Shown: positions 25,957-34,700, numbered from the stretch's first letter. The stretch: DNA of 64,000 nucleotides from Providencia rettgeri (GCF_023205015.1 NZ_CP096258.1:3658001-3722000), one strand, 5' to 3'. Numbers and translations are program-made. The notes: generated by a model not told the origin, from the letters alone.

Positions 25957-26466
25957 ATGTTTGATTATCAAGCTTCCAAACAATCACATTTTGATAATGC
26001 ATGTCGCGCTTTTGCGATTGCTCACAAAGGTGACCTTGTTCAGATAGCGGAAGCAATCGGCATGAATGCGCAAATGTTGCGTAACAAGTTAAACCCAGAA
26101 CAGCCGCACCAATTAACATCAAGTGATTTAGTTAAAATTACGGATGCGACAGAAGATGCCACGTTGTTAGATGGTTTATTAGAGCAGCTTCAATGCCAGC
26201 CGTCTGTACCGTTGAATAATGCAAGTGAAGGAAATTTTCCTGCGCATATTCTAAATGCAACGGCAGAGGTCGGAAAGTTAGCAAGCCAAGCGGTTTTAGG
26301 TGGTCATATTAATAATGCCCGTTCCGCTGAAATTAAACAGAGCGTAAATAATGCGATCCGTTGTTTAGCATTAGTTGGTGTGACAATTTCAGCCCGTTTA
26401 CATTCATCCCCCGCGTTTGTATCAGCGATTGATACCGTTGTGGGATTCAGCCAAGCAATGGTGTGA
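25957..26466 (+). CDS. CII-like phage regulatory protein (CP76 family)
   Basis: A 169-residue protein with an N-terminal helix-turn-helix region (LVQIAEAIGMNAQMLRNKLNPEQPHQLTSS is typical of the Phage_CP76/186 CII family), followed by a mostly helical C-terminal half. In 186 the CII protein activates establishment transcription of the repressor. It lies 29 bases after the cox-like gene with GGAGAA upstream. Confidence 0.85.
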   Translation: MFDYQASKQSHFDNACRAFAIAHKGDLVQIAEAIGMNAQMLRNKLNPEQPHQLTSSDLVKITDATEDATLLDGLLEQLQCQPSVPLNNASEGNFPAHILNATAEVGKLASQAVLGGHINNARSAEIKQSVNNAIRCLALVGVTISARLHSSPAFVSAIDTVVGFSQAMV

Positions 26467-26468
26467 CT

Positions 26469-26624
26469 ATGACTCAAGCACATAAACAGCAGTACAAATA
26501 TAAAGTCACTGGCGACTCATTTAAACGTTTAGAAGAAATCAGCGTAAACAAAAAAGATGGTTCATTAAAATATATTGTTCCAGTTCTTTTGCTTGCCGTT
26601 GTTTATCTAATTTCTAGAATATAG
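26469..26624 (+). CDS. Small single-span membrane protein of the early operon
   Basis: A 51-residue reading frame starting two bases after the cII stop. The first 33 residues are hydrophilic and basic; residues 35-50 form one transmembrane helix (YIVPVLLLAVVYLISR). The stop abuts the ribosome site of the next gene (AGGTG), so it fits tightly into the operon. No family is recognised. It may be an envelope-targeted early protein. Confidence 0.55.
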   Translation: MTQAHKQQYKYKVTGDSFKRLEEISVNKKDGSLKYIVPVLLLAVVYLISRI

Positions 26625-26633
26625 GTGATTGCT

Positions 26634-26984
26634 ATGCAACAGAATCCAGCGTTATCAGAAAATCGATTCAATCCAATGACAATAAAAGACCGTTCAAATG
26701 GTTTGAATCATATTAATGAATTGAGAAACAAAATATTTGGGGAAACTGATAAAGAATTAAAAGGTTATATTAACAGCGCCAATGATAGATTTAGCGATGA
26801 TGCTGAGAGTAGTAAAAGATTTCTATCTATGATTTATTGGTGGGCAAAAATAGAGCCAAGTAGACATGGTTGTAAATATGAAGAATTAACCAAGAAAGAA
26901 ATTAAAGCAATTGTTAAAGCTATGATTGATATAAAAAGTAATACCGCTAATTTACCAAAGCGATTTCCATCAATAATTAATTAA
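26634..26984 (+). CDS. Hypothetical early phage protein
   Basis: A 116-residue, hydrophilic, mainly helical protein without a motif I recognise. The ATG at 26634 is preferred because AGGTG lies six bases upstream; a GTG at 26625 is inside that site. It is more AT-rich than the structural genes. Its position between cII and the replication gene suggests an early accessory role. Confidence 0.55.
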   Translation: MQQNPALSENRFNPMTIKDRSNGLNHINELRNKIFGETDKELKGYINSANDRFSDDAESSKRFLSMIYWWAKIEPSRHGCKYEELTKKEIKAIVKAMIDIKSNTANLPKRFPSIIN

Positions 26985-27004
26985 ATAATACCCAATTAAA
27001 TAAA

Positions 27005-27030
27005 TGACGTTAGCGCGTCAGGGATTTTTA
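27005..27030 (+). terminator. Weak terminator-like hairpin
   Basis: TGACG-N6-CGTCA followed by GGGATTTTTA, 20 bases after the preceding stop. The five-pair stem is short; it may attenuate early transcription. Confidence 0.3.
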
Positions 27031-27055
27031 CACTCTAAATTTAGGAATTAAATAA

Positions 27056-27337
27056 ATGAATATACCAGAACCAACATTCACACCCGTATTAGATGCCACT
27101 TCAAATGATGCAATTTTAATTGATGGTTGCATCAACTGGAATCGTAACGATGAACGCAAAGTTTGCAATGACCGTTACGCTTCTCGCCTGCGTAAGCTTC
27201 AAATGTATGTGCTGCAAGAAAAACCAGATTATGCAGCAATCAGCCAGTTATTAGAAAGTGAAATTAGTCATATTGAAAATCAGGAAACATCCAATCGATA
27301 CGTTGAAAAGTATATGGTCAAAAATGAGCAGTTCTAA
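27056..27337 (+). CDS. Hypothetical phage early protein
   Basis: A 93-residue, charged protein of unknown function (NWNRNDERKVCNDRYASRLRKL is its most distinctive segment). A TTTAGGAATTAA stretch upstream gives a fair ribosome site. Small proteins in this position are common before the replication gene of P2-like phages. The last codons fall in the hairpin shared with the convergent gene. Confidence 0.6.
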   Translation: MNIPEPTFTPVLDATSNDAILIDGCINWNRNDERKVCNDRYASRLRKLQMYVLQEKPDYAAISQLLESEISHIENQETSNRYVEKYMVKNEQF

Positions 27338-27345
27338 AACTGCTC
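27326..27345. terminator. Bidirectional terminator between convergent small genes
   Basis: GAGCAGTT-CTAA-AACTGCTC, a perfect eight-pair stem. On the minus strand it is followed by ATTTTTG, a good intrinsic terminator for the 27353-27625 gene. On the plus strand the tail is TTAATAAT. Confidence 0.7.
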
Positions 27346-27352
27346 TTAATAA

Positions 27353-27625
27353 TCATTTAAATGTGAATTGGCTGTCGTACTTACCCGGACTTAAATTATC
27401 GGCAAACAAATCCGTTAAGCCTAATGCAGCCAATTTATCAACTAAGCTAAGGTATGAGGACATTCCATATGTTGTTATCACTCTATAGATTTCTCCATTT
27501 TCATTTTCAATTGCAACCACCATCGGCCCTCCTCCTAATTCATTTTTTGATACTTTTTTAGCTATTTTGGAGATTTTTTCCTCAAGTTGACTTCGCTTGA
27601 TGTTATCAATGTATGAATCGTCCAT
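27353..27625 (-). CDS. Small protein on the opposite strand of the early region
   Basis: A 90-residue protein reading against all other early genes. The start at 27625 is supported by AGAGGAG seven bases upstream; an in-frame ATG at 27679 lacks one. The N-terminus is a charged helix (RSQLEEKISKIAKKVSK), followed by a compact alpha/beta region (GGGPMVVAIENENGEIYRVITTYG). It has its own terminator at 27326-27345 and room for its own promoter, so it is an independent cargo gene. No family is recognised. Confidence 0.6.
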   Translation of the reverse strand: MDDSYIDNIKRSQLEEKISKIAKKVSKNELGGGPMVVAIENENGEIYRVITTYGMSSYLSLVDKLAALGLTDLFADNLSPGKYDSQFTFK

Positions 27626-27726
27626 GGTAACTCCTCTATGAGTTTTAGAAAAATACTGAATATGCTGAATCATTATCACAGATATACCAACAAAAAAGAA
27701 TTAACTAAACATCACGGACTAACAAA

Positions 27727-29895
27727 ATGAGCTCGAACCAAGAACACAATAGTGACGTATATATTTCAATGCGTCGCCAACAAGAAGAAAATAAGCCAGA
27801 GTTGCCAAAATCAGCGACTTTGGCTGAACGCATTATGTGGGATGCTAATAAAGATGATGCTGAGTGGCGTCATGAAATTATTTCGCATGTTCCCGATTTC
27901 CTCTCAATTTATTTTGCCACTAAATACGCACGCCTTTTTAATCAAAAGGGTCGTCGTCGTGCCAATGAGTTTTTACGCAAAACCGCTAAGAATGTATTGC
28001 CACGATTCGAACGGGTCATGAAACAGTATGAGTTTAAGCATCGTGTTTCAGGTGATAGACCATTCCCTTTTATTGAACAACTCGAAAATATTGCGCAGTT
28101 AGATAGAACGGTTATCAAAACTTTAGCAAATGATATTGCCAGTTTTATGAGTGATAACTATGAAGCTGCAACAAAGCAATACGCCAACAGCGACCCAAAA
28201 GATGAATGTGAAGCCCGTCAGCGTCTTGATAAAACTTACGCTTTCCTTGCTAAATTAACATTGCAGTCGGGCACACAGCCGCCATATTGGCAGCAATTTA
28301 TTAAAGGCAGAATTAAACCAAGTGAAGATAAACTTTGCGCGGCATTACTTCGCATGTTTGATGTTTCTTGGTGGTATCGTCGCTTAAAGCGTTTATGTGA
28401 CCTTAAACGTGAGCACCTTGCTATCGCGATTGGTCAAGTTCAAAAATCCGCATCCCCTTATGTTTCAAAAACAACCTTGCATCGCTGGGTAGAGCAAAAG
28501 CGTTCAAACTGGCAATTTCTTAAAGACTTTGAATTAGAAGACGAAGACGGCAACCGAACTGAACTTACAAAAATGGTTTTAGGTAGCGTGGCAAACCCTG
28601 CTGTTCGTCGTTGTGAGTTAATGGCACGCATGCGCGGGTTTGAAGACCTCGCAAATGAAATGGGCTGTGATGGTGAATTTTACACAATGACAGCTCCATC
28701 AAAATACCATTCAGCCTATCAAGCAGGTGGTTTTGTTGATAATTGGAACGGATGTGATCCAAGAGCAACCCAAAAATATCTATGTAAAACGTGGGCGAAA
28801 ATACGTGCGGCTTATAGCCGTGCGGGTATCCGTGTTTTTGGTTTTCGTGTTACTGAGCCACACCATGATGGTACACCGCACTGGCATATGTTGCTGTTTG
28901 TTATGCCTGAACATAAAAAACAATTGCGTTCTATTTTTAGTCACTATGCACGTTTAGAAGATAAAGACGAACTTACTACACCTAAAGCATTAAGAGCCCG
29001 TTTTCACGTTGAGCCTATAGACGAAAGAAAAGGTAGTGCAACTGGCTATATCGCTAAATACATTTCAAAAAATATCGACGGTTACGCGATGGACGATGAA
29101 GTCGATAAGGAATCAGGCCAGAAGTGCAAGGACATGGCGCGGGCGGTTTCCGCTTGGGCTTCACATTGGAAAATTCGCCAGTTTCAACAAATAGGCGGTG
29201 CGCCTGTGTCGGTGTGGCGTGAATTGCGCCGTATGGGTGATGATACCGAAGCATCAACAGGTTTAGATGTTGAATTTGCCGAAGTCCACAAAGCAGCCGA
29301 TACCAGCAACTGGAGCGAATACACTAAATTACAAGGTGGTGCGTTCGTGCGTCGTGCCGACCTTATCGCCCGTCTATGGTATGAGCGTGAAGAAAAGACC
29401 AACGCATATGGTGAGCCCGTCGATTGCATCAAAGGGGTTTACTGTACTTTAGTGGGTAACGACTCCCCAATTATCACTCGTATTAAGAACTGGCAGATTG
29501 TGCCGAAGTTAGCCGAAGCGACAGCGGAGGCTGGTTTTGATGGCGCGATTAGCGCCCCTTGGAGTTCTGTCAATAACTGTACGCAGGCACGGAGGACGAT
29601 TAAAGACAAAGAAACGGTTATTCCCGATATTGTGAGAAAAGCCAAAGAAATTGGCATCACTTTAGACCCCGAAAAAGACCCTTTCATGATCCATTCGATA
29701 GCAAGAGGGGCAATTTATACAGAAAACGGCCAAAGCGTGAAGTTTCATGCTAATGGCCATATCCAAAAAATCGTATTTAAGTCAGATAAAGTCAAAAAAT
29801 CACTGGCTCGGTGTGAGTCGGCTATATCTCGAATTCAGCAGAGGATAAAAGAAAATGGCAAAAACAGCAGCAGAGCGCAAAGCGGAACAGCGTAA
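27727..29895 (+). CDS. Replication initiator A (HUH endonuclease)
   Basis: P2 gpA-like rolling-circle initiation nuclease, 722 residues. The metal-binding HUH motif is PHWHMLLFV with His385 and His387. The paired tyrosines lie in YIAKYISKN (Tyr441 and Tyr445), so both transesterification steps of the gpA mechanism are possible. The N-terminal half is the phage-specific GPA region. The end overlaps the next gene by 41 bases. The origin is expected inside this gene, as in P2, but I could not locate it. Confidence 0.92.
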   Translation: MSSNQEHNSDVYISMRRQQEENKPELPKSATLAERIMWDANKDDAEWRHEIISHVPDFLSIYFATKYARLFNQKGRRRANEFLRKTAKNVLPRFERVMKQYEFKHRVSGDRPFPFIEQLENIAQLDRTVIKTLANDIASFMSDNYEAATKQYANSDPKDECEARQRLDKTYAFLAKLTLQSGTQPPYWQQFIKGRIKPSEDKLCAALLRMFDVSWWYRRLKRLCDLKREHLAIAIGQVQKSASPYVSKTTLHRWVEQKRSNWQFLKDFELEDEDGNRTELTKMVLGSVANPAVRRCELMARMRGFEDLANEMGCDGEFYTMTAPSKYHSAYQAGGFVDNWNGCDPRATQKYLCKTWAKIRAAYSRAGIRVFGFRVTEPHHDGTPHWHMLLFVMPEHKKQLRSIFSHYARLEDKDELTTPKALRARFHVEPIDERKGSATGYIAKYISKNIDGYAMDDEVDKESGQKCKDMARAVSAWASHWKIRQFQQIGGAPVSVWRELRRMGDDTEASTGLDVEFAEVHKAADTSNWSEYTKLQGGAFVRRADLIARLWYEREEKTNAYGEPVDCIKGVYCTLVGNDSPIITRIKNWQIVPKLAEATAEAGFDGAISAPWSSVNNCTQARRTIKDKETVIPDIVRKAKEIGITLDPEKDPFMIHSIARGAIYTENGQSVKFHANGHIQKIVFKSDKVKKSLARCESAISRIQQRIKENGKNSSRAQSGTA

Positions 29896-30223
29896 ACGAC
29901 AAAAAGACAGTGGTGAAATGAAATTTGAGTTGATTGTTGATAGCCAAGAACTAGAAATGTTACGCCAAAATTGTGCATTACGGCGACCAGGGCGAGAGCC
30001 TTACGATATGAATGAATACATTCAATTACTCATTATCAAAGACAACCAAGAACTGACGGAAAAATACAAACAGCTTTCTAATGAGTGTTGCGGTAAGTGT
30101 GGAGAGAGTTTGCCTGTTGCTGAGTGTTGTTTGTCGGGAGCAGCAGACTGTTGGAACACCAAAGGTTGGCATGAATTATCGTTAAGTAAAATTGGCGTGA
30201 CATGTCACGAAATTAAAAGTTAG
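29855..30223 (+). CDS. Hypothetical phage protein with Lys/Arg-rich start and Cys-rich end
   Basis: A 122-residue protein starting inside the end of gene A. The first 20 residues are strongly basic (RKAEQRKRQKDSG), followed by a ribbon-helix-helix-like or coiled segment. A CCGKCG...CC cysteine cluster lies near residues 75-95 and could bind a metal. The last codons include the 14-base palindrome CGTGACATGTCACG. Function unknown. Confidence 0.65.
   Translation: MAKTAAERKAEQRKRQKDSGEMKFELIVDSQELEMLRQNCALRRPGREPYDMNEYIQLLIIKDNQELTEKYKQLSNECCGKCGESLPVAECCLSGAADCWNTKGWHELSLSKIGVTCHEIKS
30196..30209. repeat. CGTGACATGTCACG palindrome, copy 1
   Basis: A perfect 14-base palindrome at the end of the 29855-30223 gene. 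Its 12-base core recurs at 51775-51786 near the prophage right end, both followed by CGAAA. It could be a protein site. Confidence 0.5.
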
Positions 30224-30309
30224 GGAAGCATTTAACGTAACTCTGTAATAAAAAAGATTTTTTTATTTTTTTGGCTTATACAGTGTTCCCCTGTGGTTTA
30301 ATTTATGTA

Positions 30310-30329
30310 TACTGTATAAATATCCAGTA
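30310..30329. promoter_or_regulatory. LexA (SOS) box
   Basis: TACTG-N10-CAGTA with an AT-rich core, matching the LexA consensus except for one inner base (CCAG in place of ACAG). A -10-like TATACT overlaps the left arm, so LexA would block this promoter. It lies 19 bases before the ATG of the small gene at 30349. Confidence 0.7.
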
Positions 30330-30348
30330 TACAAATGGGAATTTGAAT

Positions 30349-30570
30349 ATGAGCGATTTATTACAGGAATCGGTAGCGTTTGAACGCATTAGTGTTATTG
30401 CAAAGCTGGGGAGTTTAGAGGGTTGCAACCATTATGAGCGTCAAGTTGTACTCACACTGATTACTGAACTTGCAGACGGTGCAAGGGAAGAAATAGCAAA
30501 AAAGAGCAACCAAAAAATTAGGCTGCTAAATAGCAGCCCTGATGTAAGTCAGAAATCATGCACCCTTTGA
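30349..30570 (+). CDS. SOS-controlled small protein, candidate antirepressor
   Basis: A 73-residue hydrophilic protein with an amphipathic helix (VVLTLITELADGAREEIAKKS). A LexA box lies directly upstream, and TGGGAATTTGA before the ATG is a plausible ribosome site. It occupies the position, near the cos end before the late genes, where phage 186 has the SOS-induced antirepressor tum. The protein is much shorter than Tum and no homology is claimed. The 3' end overlaps the convergent ogr-like gene by 15 bases and contains its terminator. Confidence 0.6.
   Translation: MSDLLQESVAFERISVIAKLGSLEGCNHYERQVVLTLITELADGAREEIAKKSNQKIRLLNSSPDVSQKSCTL
30512..30538 (-). terminator. Terminator of the leftward late operon
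   Basis: GGCTGCT-AAAT-AGCAGCC is a perfect seven-pair stem; on the minus strand it is followed by TAATTTTTTGG. It ends the terminase-portal-ogr transcript and lies inside the convergent 30349-30570 gene. Confidence 0.75.
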
Positions 30571-30873
30571 GGTTAATAACCCTAGCGCCAATTGGCGCTG
30601 TTCAGGGTTAAATTTTTCAATCATGGATTGAATCAAATCATCTGAGTGGGCGCTAGGGCTGATAGTGTGACTAAACGTTAGATTTAAAACATAGGTGTGA
30701 CCGCATTCAACATCATTACAGGCGCAATAAAGGTCTGAAATTTCACGATGTTTACGATTCGATTTGCGAATTGTCGCGCGTTGGCCGCAAATGGGGCAGA
30801 ATATTTTTAATACTCGCACGTTCCAGACCTCCGATTGTTGATAACGTCTTAATTTTACCCTATTTTTAGACAT
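30556..30873 (-). CDS. Ogr/Delta-type zinc-finger late activator
   Basis: A 105-residue zinc-binding protein of the Ogr/Delta family, which recruits RNA polymerase to late phage promoters. Cysteines Cys26, Cys29, Cys52 and Cys57 form the finger (CPICG and CNDVECGHTYV). The TAATG overlap with the portal gene shows translational coupling. Placing the activator at the end of the late operon gives positive feedback. In P2 ogr sits elsewhere, beyond gene D. Confidence 0.85.
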   Translation of the reverse strand: MSKNRVKLRRYQQSEVWNVRVLKIFCPICGQRATIRKSNRKHREISDLYCACNDVECGHTYVLNLTFSHTISPSAHSDDLIQSMIEKFNPEQRQLALGLLTSKGA

Positions 30874-31904
30874 TATTCATTTTCCTTAATGATATTTTGA
30901 CGGAAATTTAATTTCAAAGACTCATTTCTACCGATTTCACTATTGACCGCATTCATAAATAAATTTTGTACAGGGATAACTTCATCTTGTCGATAAGCCT
31001 CTCTTGCTTTTAAGGGGTCACCTAAGCCGCCAGAGCCTAAGCCGGGAATGATGCCAGCAAGGCCTGCGGGGAAGCGATGAGCATTCAAGATATCTTGCGC
31101 ACTAATACTTTTCACATTGCTAAACTCATCGTTTGCAGAGATATCCCCAACGGGTATAAATTTGATGCCGTCAGGGTCACCATTTGGCACACTCACAAAC
31201 ATGGTTTCAAAATTACCGATTCCCTTGCTTTGGCTGAGTTTTTGGATGATTTGTTCTTCTACTTCGTCGGTCATATTCGGGTCATTACAGTAAATCATCC
31301 CGCCCGTGTGTGCCCCGTTATGGTAATAACGACGACGAAATATAGTTGCTTCACTGTTTAGTAAAGCTGCGTGGATACCGCCAATATAGTCCGGTAAACC
31401 GTAGACTTGCTGTTGTGGGTCATACATCTTGATATAAATGATTTCATCAGGGGTATAAACTAGCGGCTCACCTTCTTGTAAAATGACAAAATCACCGTCT
31501 TTACGCCTACGCAAGTAAAGTGAGGGTAAAACCTCCAATCCGATGATTTCCCCCCAACCGTTACGCACTTTTAAAATGGCCACATCACCAAATAAAAAGT
31601 AATTAAAGACAGCCGCTTTTAATTGCTCATGAGTTAGGCCACCTCCAATATAATCGCTGGTGACCATATTATGGCGGGCATAGAGAACGCCCCCATGTTG
31701 GCCATTTAAATTTACCAATTGCGCCAGTGCTTCACGGTCTATTGGCGGTGTCCAGTGGTCAAAATCATTGTCATACCAGATATTTTTATAATCAGTATGT
31801 GTCGTTAGAATAGGCGTTGGCTTGCCCAGTGTGATACTAAACCCTTTCGAGGGGGCTTTAGTGGTTTGCGCCATTTGTTTGCGTGAATTCCGTTTCTTTT
31901 TCAT
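30873..31904 (-). CDS. Portal protein (P2 gpQ-like)
   Basis: Phage portal of the PBSX/P2 gpQ family, 343 residues, forming the ring through which DNA enters the head. Typical segments include YGLPDYIGGIHAALLNSEATIF and HNGAHTGGMIYC, and a C-terminal QDEVIPVQNLF region. It follows terminase with a one-base overlap and precedes ogr, transcribed leftward. Confidence 0.93.
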   Translation of the reverse strand: MKKKRNSRKQMAQTTKAPSKGFSITLGKPTPILTTHTDYKNIWYDNDFDHWTPPIDREALAQLVNLNGQHGGVLYARHNMVTSDYIGGGLTHEQLKAAVFNYFLFGDVAILKVRNGWGEIIGLEVLPSLYLRRRKDGDFVILQEGEPLVYTPDEIIYIKMYDPQQQVYGLPDYIGGIHAALLNSEATIFRRRYYHNGAHTGGMIYCNDPNMTDEVEEQIIQKLSQSKGIGNFETMFVSVPNGDPDGIKFIPVGDISANDEFSNVKSISAQDILNAHRFPAGLAGIIPGLGSGGLGDPLKAREAYRQDEVIPVQNLFMNAVNSEIGRNESLKLNFRQNIIKENE

Positions 31905-33691
31905 TATGCAGCCTTTGGTAATATATATTTAGATTTGCGCTTTTTATCCGTGTTAAGCGGCTCTTTAATTACTGCGTGAGACGTTGCCCAGAAAACATCC
32001 GCGTGGCCTGTTTCTTGTGTTCTATCTGCGACGAATGTCATTGCGCCACCTTTACCCGTAGTTGTGTGACGTATGCATAAAAATGACGCGGGGATTTCTT
32101 TCTGATCCATATCCCATTCAATGCGTTCTTCATCAACAATATCTATCATCTTCATCACAAGTTGAGTTTTCATTTGCAGGCTATAAAGAATGGGCTGTGT
32201 GATACGTGGCGCAAAATCTTGCACCATTTCATATACGGATTGACCTATCCCTGTGGTATCGATGCCAATGTGTGTGAAACGATATTTTTTGGTTAAGTCT
32301 TCAATCAATTTTGCCTGATGTCGCCAGCTAAAGCCCTGCCAGTAAAATGTTGCCAATACCCGAAATACTTCGGGTGCCATCATGGGTGGTGCAACGATAA
32401 CAAATGTTGATGTGTCGCCAGAGCGTGCAGGGTCATACCCGCCCCACACTTCGCGATTGCCAAATGGGCGCGGGTCGTCGGGTTTATGGTCTTCCCATAA
32501 ATTCACATCAACACCGCATTTCATTAAGGTGTCATATTTAAAGACAGACTTACCACTATCAATAAATACGCACATATACAACATGTTGAATGTGTCAGGG
32601 TTATATCGTTGTCGTAATTTATCGATGGACGCTAAGTTAAAACCGCATTTTATCGCATCTTCAAGGGTGATGATATAGCGCCATTGCCCATCGGGGCACT
32701 CACGCCCCCCGTCGCGCATTTCTTTTTCACTGGGAAACTCAACGTTTTTACGTTTAGGGTCATTGCCGCGCCATTCATCCCCCATCCAGAACGGATAGGC
32801 CGGATGCGTTTTAGAGCTAGGCGTGGAAAAATAGGTGATACGCCAGCGGTCATGCGTTGCCATTGCTGATGCAACATCATTTAAGCGTTTAAAATCAGGT
32901 ACCCAAAAATATTCGTCGCAATAAAGATGGCCACTGTAAGACTGTGCTGTGTTTTTATTGGTGGATAAGAAGCGTAATTCAGCCCCATTACTTAAACGGA
33001 TTGGGTTACCTGTTAATGTTACCCCAAAAAATTGCTCTGCAATATTCACAATATATGACCGGAATACTTCAGCTTGGGGTTTTGATGCGGATAAAAATAT
33101 CTGCGGGTCACCCGTCAAACAGGCATTTTCAAAGGCTTCAAAGGAGAAGTACCACGTCGCCCCAATTTGACGGCTTTTTAATATATTGCGTACTGCCTGC
33201 GTGATATTAATGCGCAAATGCTTTTGATAACCAAACAGCATTTCATCAGCAAAGCGTTGGAAATCTTCTGGCGTCAGGCTAGAAATATCATTTTTGCGGT
33301 ATTTTTTCTTTTTCTTCGGTTCCCCATCATCATCTAAGACGTAATTGCCACGCCCTTCCATATCTGACGATTGAGATTTTAATGCTGCCATTTTTTCAGC
33401 GTGCTTATTCGCTTGCGCCATTAATTTAACGTGGCTAGCAATTAAGCGGTCTAACTCATCTAATTCAAGCTCCGTTTTTTTAGTTCGCTCGCTCAATAAA
33501 ACAATGCGACGGTTAATTGCTTCAATCACACTCTCATGACTGAGCATATCAGCCCAATTCCATTTTTCTGCCCAATAGTAAACAATCCGACGATTAGGCA
33601 GGCTCAATTCCTCCGCGATTTCCGCTGGAGTATAGCGTCGCAAATATAACGATTTTGCGACCTGTATTTTTGCATCCGTGTATTTAGCCAT
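31904..33691 (-). CDS. Terminase large subunit (P2 gpP-like)
   Basis: ATPase/nuclease that packages DNA, 595 residues. An N-terminal helix-turn-helix (TPAEIAEELSLPNRRIVYYW) is followed by a coiled region, then a Walker A-like LKSRQIGATW (171-180) and Walker B LYCDE (256-260). The nuclease domain has the GYDPARSGDTS Asp motif. First gene of the leftward late operon. Confidence 0.93.
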   Translation of the reverse strand: MAKYTDAKIQVAKSLYLRRYTPAEIAEELSLPNRRIVYYWAEKWNWADMLSHESVIEAINRRIVLLSERTKKTELELDELDRLIASHVKLMAQANKHAEKMAALKSQSSDMEGRGNYVLDDDGEPKKKKKYRKNDISSLTPEDFQRFADEMLFGYQKHLRINITQAVRNILKSRQIGATWYFSFEAFENACLTGDPQIFLSASKPQAEVFRSYIVNIAEQFFGVTLTGNPIRLSNGAELRFLSTNKNTAQSYSGHLYCDEYFWVPDFKRLNDVASAMATHDRWRITYFSTPSSKTHPAYPFWMGDEWRGNDPKRKNVEFPSEKEMRDGGRECPDGQWRYIITLEDAIKCGFNLASIDKLRQRYNPDTFNMLYMCVFIDSGKSVFKYDTLMKCGVDVNLWEDHKPDDPRPFGNREVWGGYDPARSGDTSTFVIVAPPMMAPEVFRVLATFYWQGFSWRHQAKLIEDLTKKYRFTHIGIDTTGIGQSVYEMVQDFAPRITQPILYSLQMKTQLVMKMIDIVDEERIEWDMDQKEIPASFLCIRHTTTGKGGAMTFVADRTQETGHADVFWATSHAVIKEPLNTDKKRKSKYILPKAA

Positions 33692-33854
33692 AGTAGATGC
33701 ATTGTGCCCCGACCTTTAAACGCTGGCATTAAGCGGCTTTCGGCAAAGCATTTATAACCGAATCGAACTTGTCGCAAGTGAAAAAAATGTGGGCAATACT
33801 GAGCACCTAACGAAATGGAAGCAATAAACCCAAGGATGGGAGCAACATGTAAAT
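33692..33854. promoter_or_regulatory. Divergent late promoter region
   Basis: The 163-base gap between terminase (leftward) and scaffold (rightward) must hold both late promoters. A perfect dyad ACTTG-TCG-CAAGT lies near its middle (33767-33779) and is a candidate site for the Ogr-type activator. No strong sigma70 -35 box is seen, as expected for activator-dependent promoters. Confidence 0.5.
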
Positions 33855-34700
33855 ATGTCTCAATTAATGACGAATTGGCTTTGCATTGCGACTGAGGGTG
33901 ACACGGTTGATGGTCGTAAAATTGAAGCTGCATGGATAGAGGAAGCGGCAGAGCTTTACGATACGAATTTATATACCGCCTGTATTTGGCCTGAACATGA
34001 GCGCTATTTTGGCTCAATGGGGGAAGTGTTAGCCGTTAAAGCTGAGAGAGATGATGAGGGGTTATTAAGGTTATATGCACAATTGTGCCCAAACCATCAT
34101 TTGTTACAAGCCAATCGCGATGGGCAACTTTTATTTACCTCCGCTGAATTTACACCAGATGGAAATTTTAGAGGTACAGGCAAAACGTATTTAGAGGGGC
34201 TCGGGGTTACTTGCTCCCCTGCAAGTGTTGGAACAACACGATTACGCTTTAAATCAGGAAAAAACCAATATCGATATGGTTCACTGAAACCACTTGTTAT
34301 CGATGAAGTTAAACAGTTTAAGGACAAACCAAAAATGGCTAAAGAGAAAAAAGGCGGTTGGAAAAGTTTTTTCAATATCGATGATGCAAATGATAGCAAT
34401 TCATCTTCTACTGATGAAGTTACATTGGAAAACATCAAAGAAGCACTTCAAGAATTCAATACACGTTTGACCAGTATTGAATCTCGTCTTGATTCAACTG
34501 AAACCGATGTTGAAGAGGTTCAAGAAGACATTGAAGTCGTCAAAGATGTTGTTGATACCGCTGAATTCAAACAACTAAAAGACAACATTTCAAACATTGT
34601 TAAAAATTTCAGTAAATTAGATTCGAAAGTTACTAATTTACCTAACAAAAACCCGCGCGGCGATAAGAGCAAAGAAAAGCGTTTCAATCACTTAGTTTAA
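33855..34700 (+). CDS. Capsid scaffold/protease (P2 gpO-like)
   Basis: Internal scaffold of 281 residues. The N-terminal part (about 1-155) resembles the gpO serine protease (YTACIWPEHERYFGSMGEVLAVKAE with the conserved His); the C-terminal part is a long coiled coil (about 190-260) that guides capsid assembly. First gene of the rightward late operon. Confidence 0.9.
   Translation: MSQLMTNWLCIATEGDTVDGRKIEAAWIEEAAELYDTNLYTACIWPEHERYFGSMGEVLAVKAERDDEGLLRLYAQLCPNHHLLQANRDGQLLFTSAEFTPDGNFRGTGKTYLEGLGVTCSPASVGTTRLRFKSGKNQYRYGSLKPLVIDEVKQFKDKPKMAKEKKGGWKSFFNIDDANDSNSSSTDEVTLENIKEALQEFNTRLTSIESRLDSTETDVEEVQEDIEVVKDVVDTAEFKQLKDNISNIVKNFSKLDSKVTNLPNKNPRGDKSKEKRFNHLV

Noticed and set aside
30285..30300. 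TTCCCCTGTGG as a possible cos site
   Set aside because: Position between replication and portal genes fits, but I cannot identify cohesive-end features; a digest or end sequencing of virion DNA would be needed.
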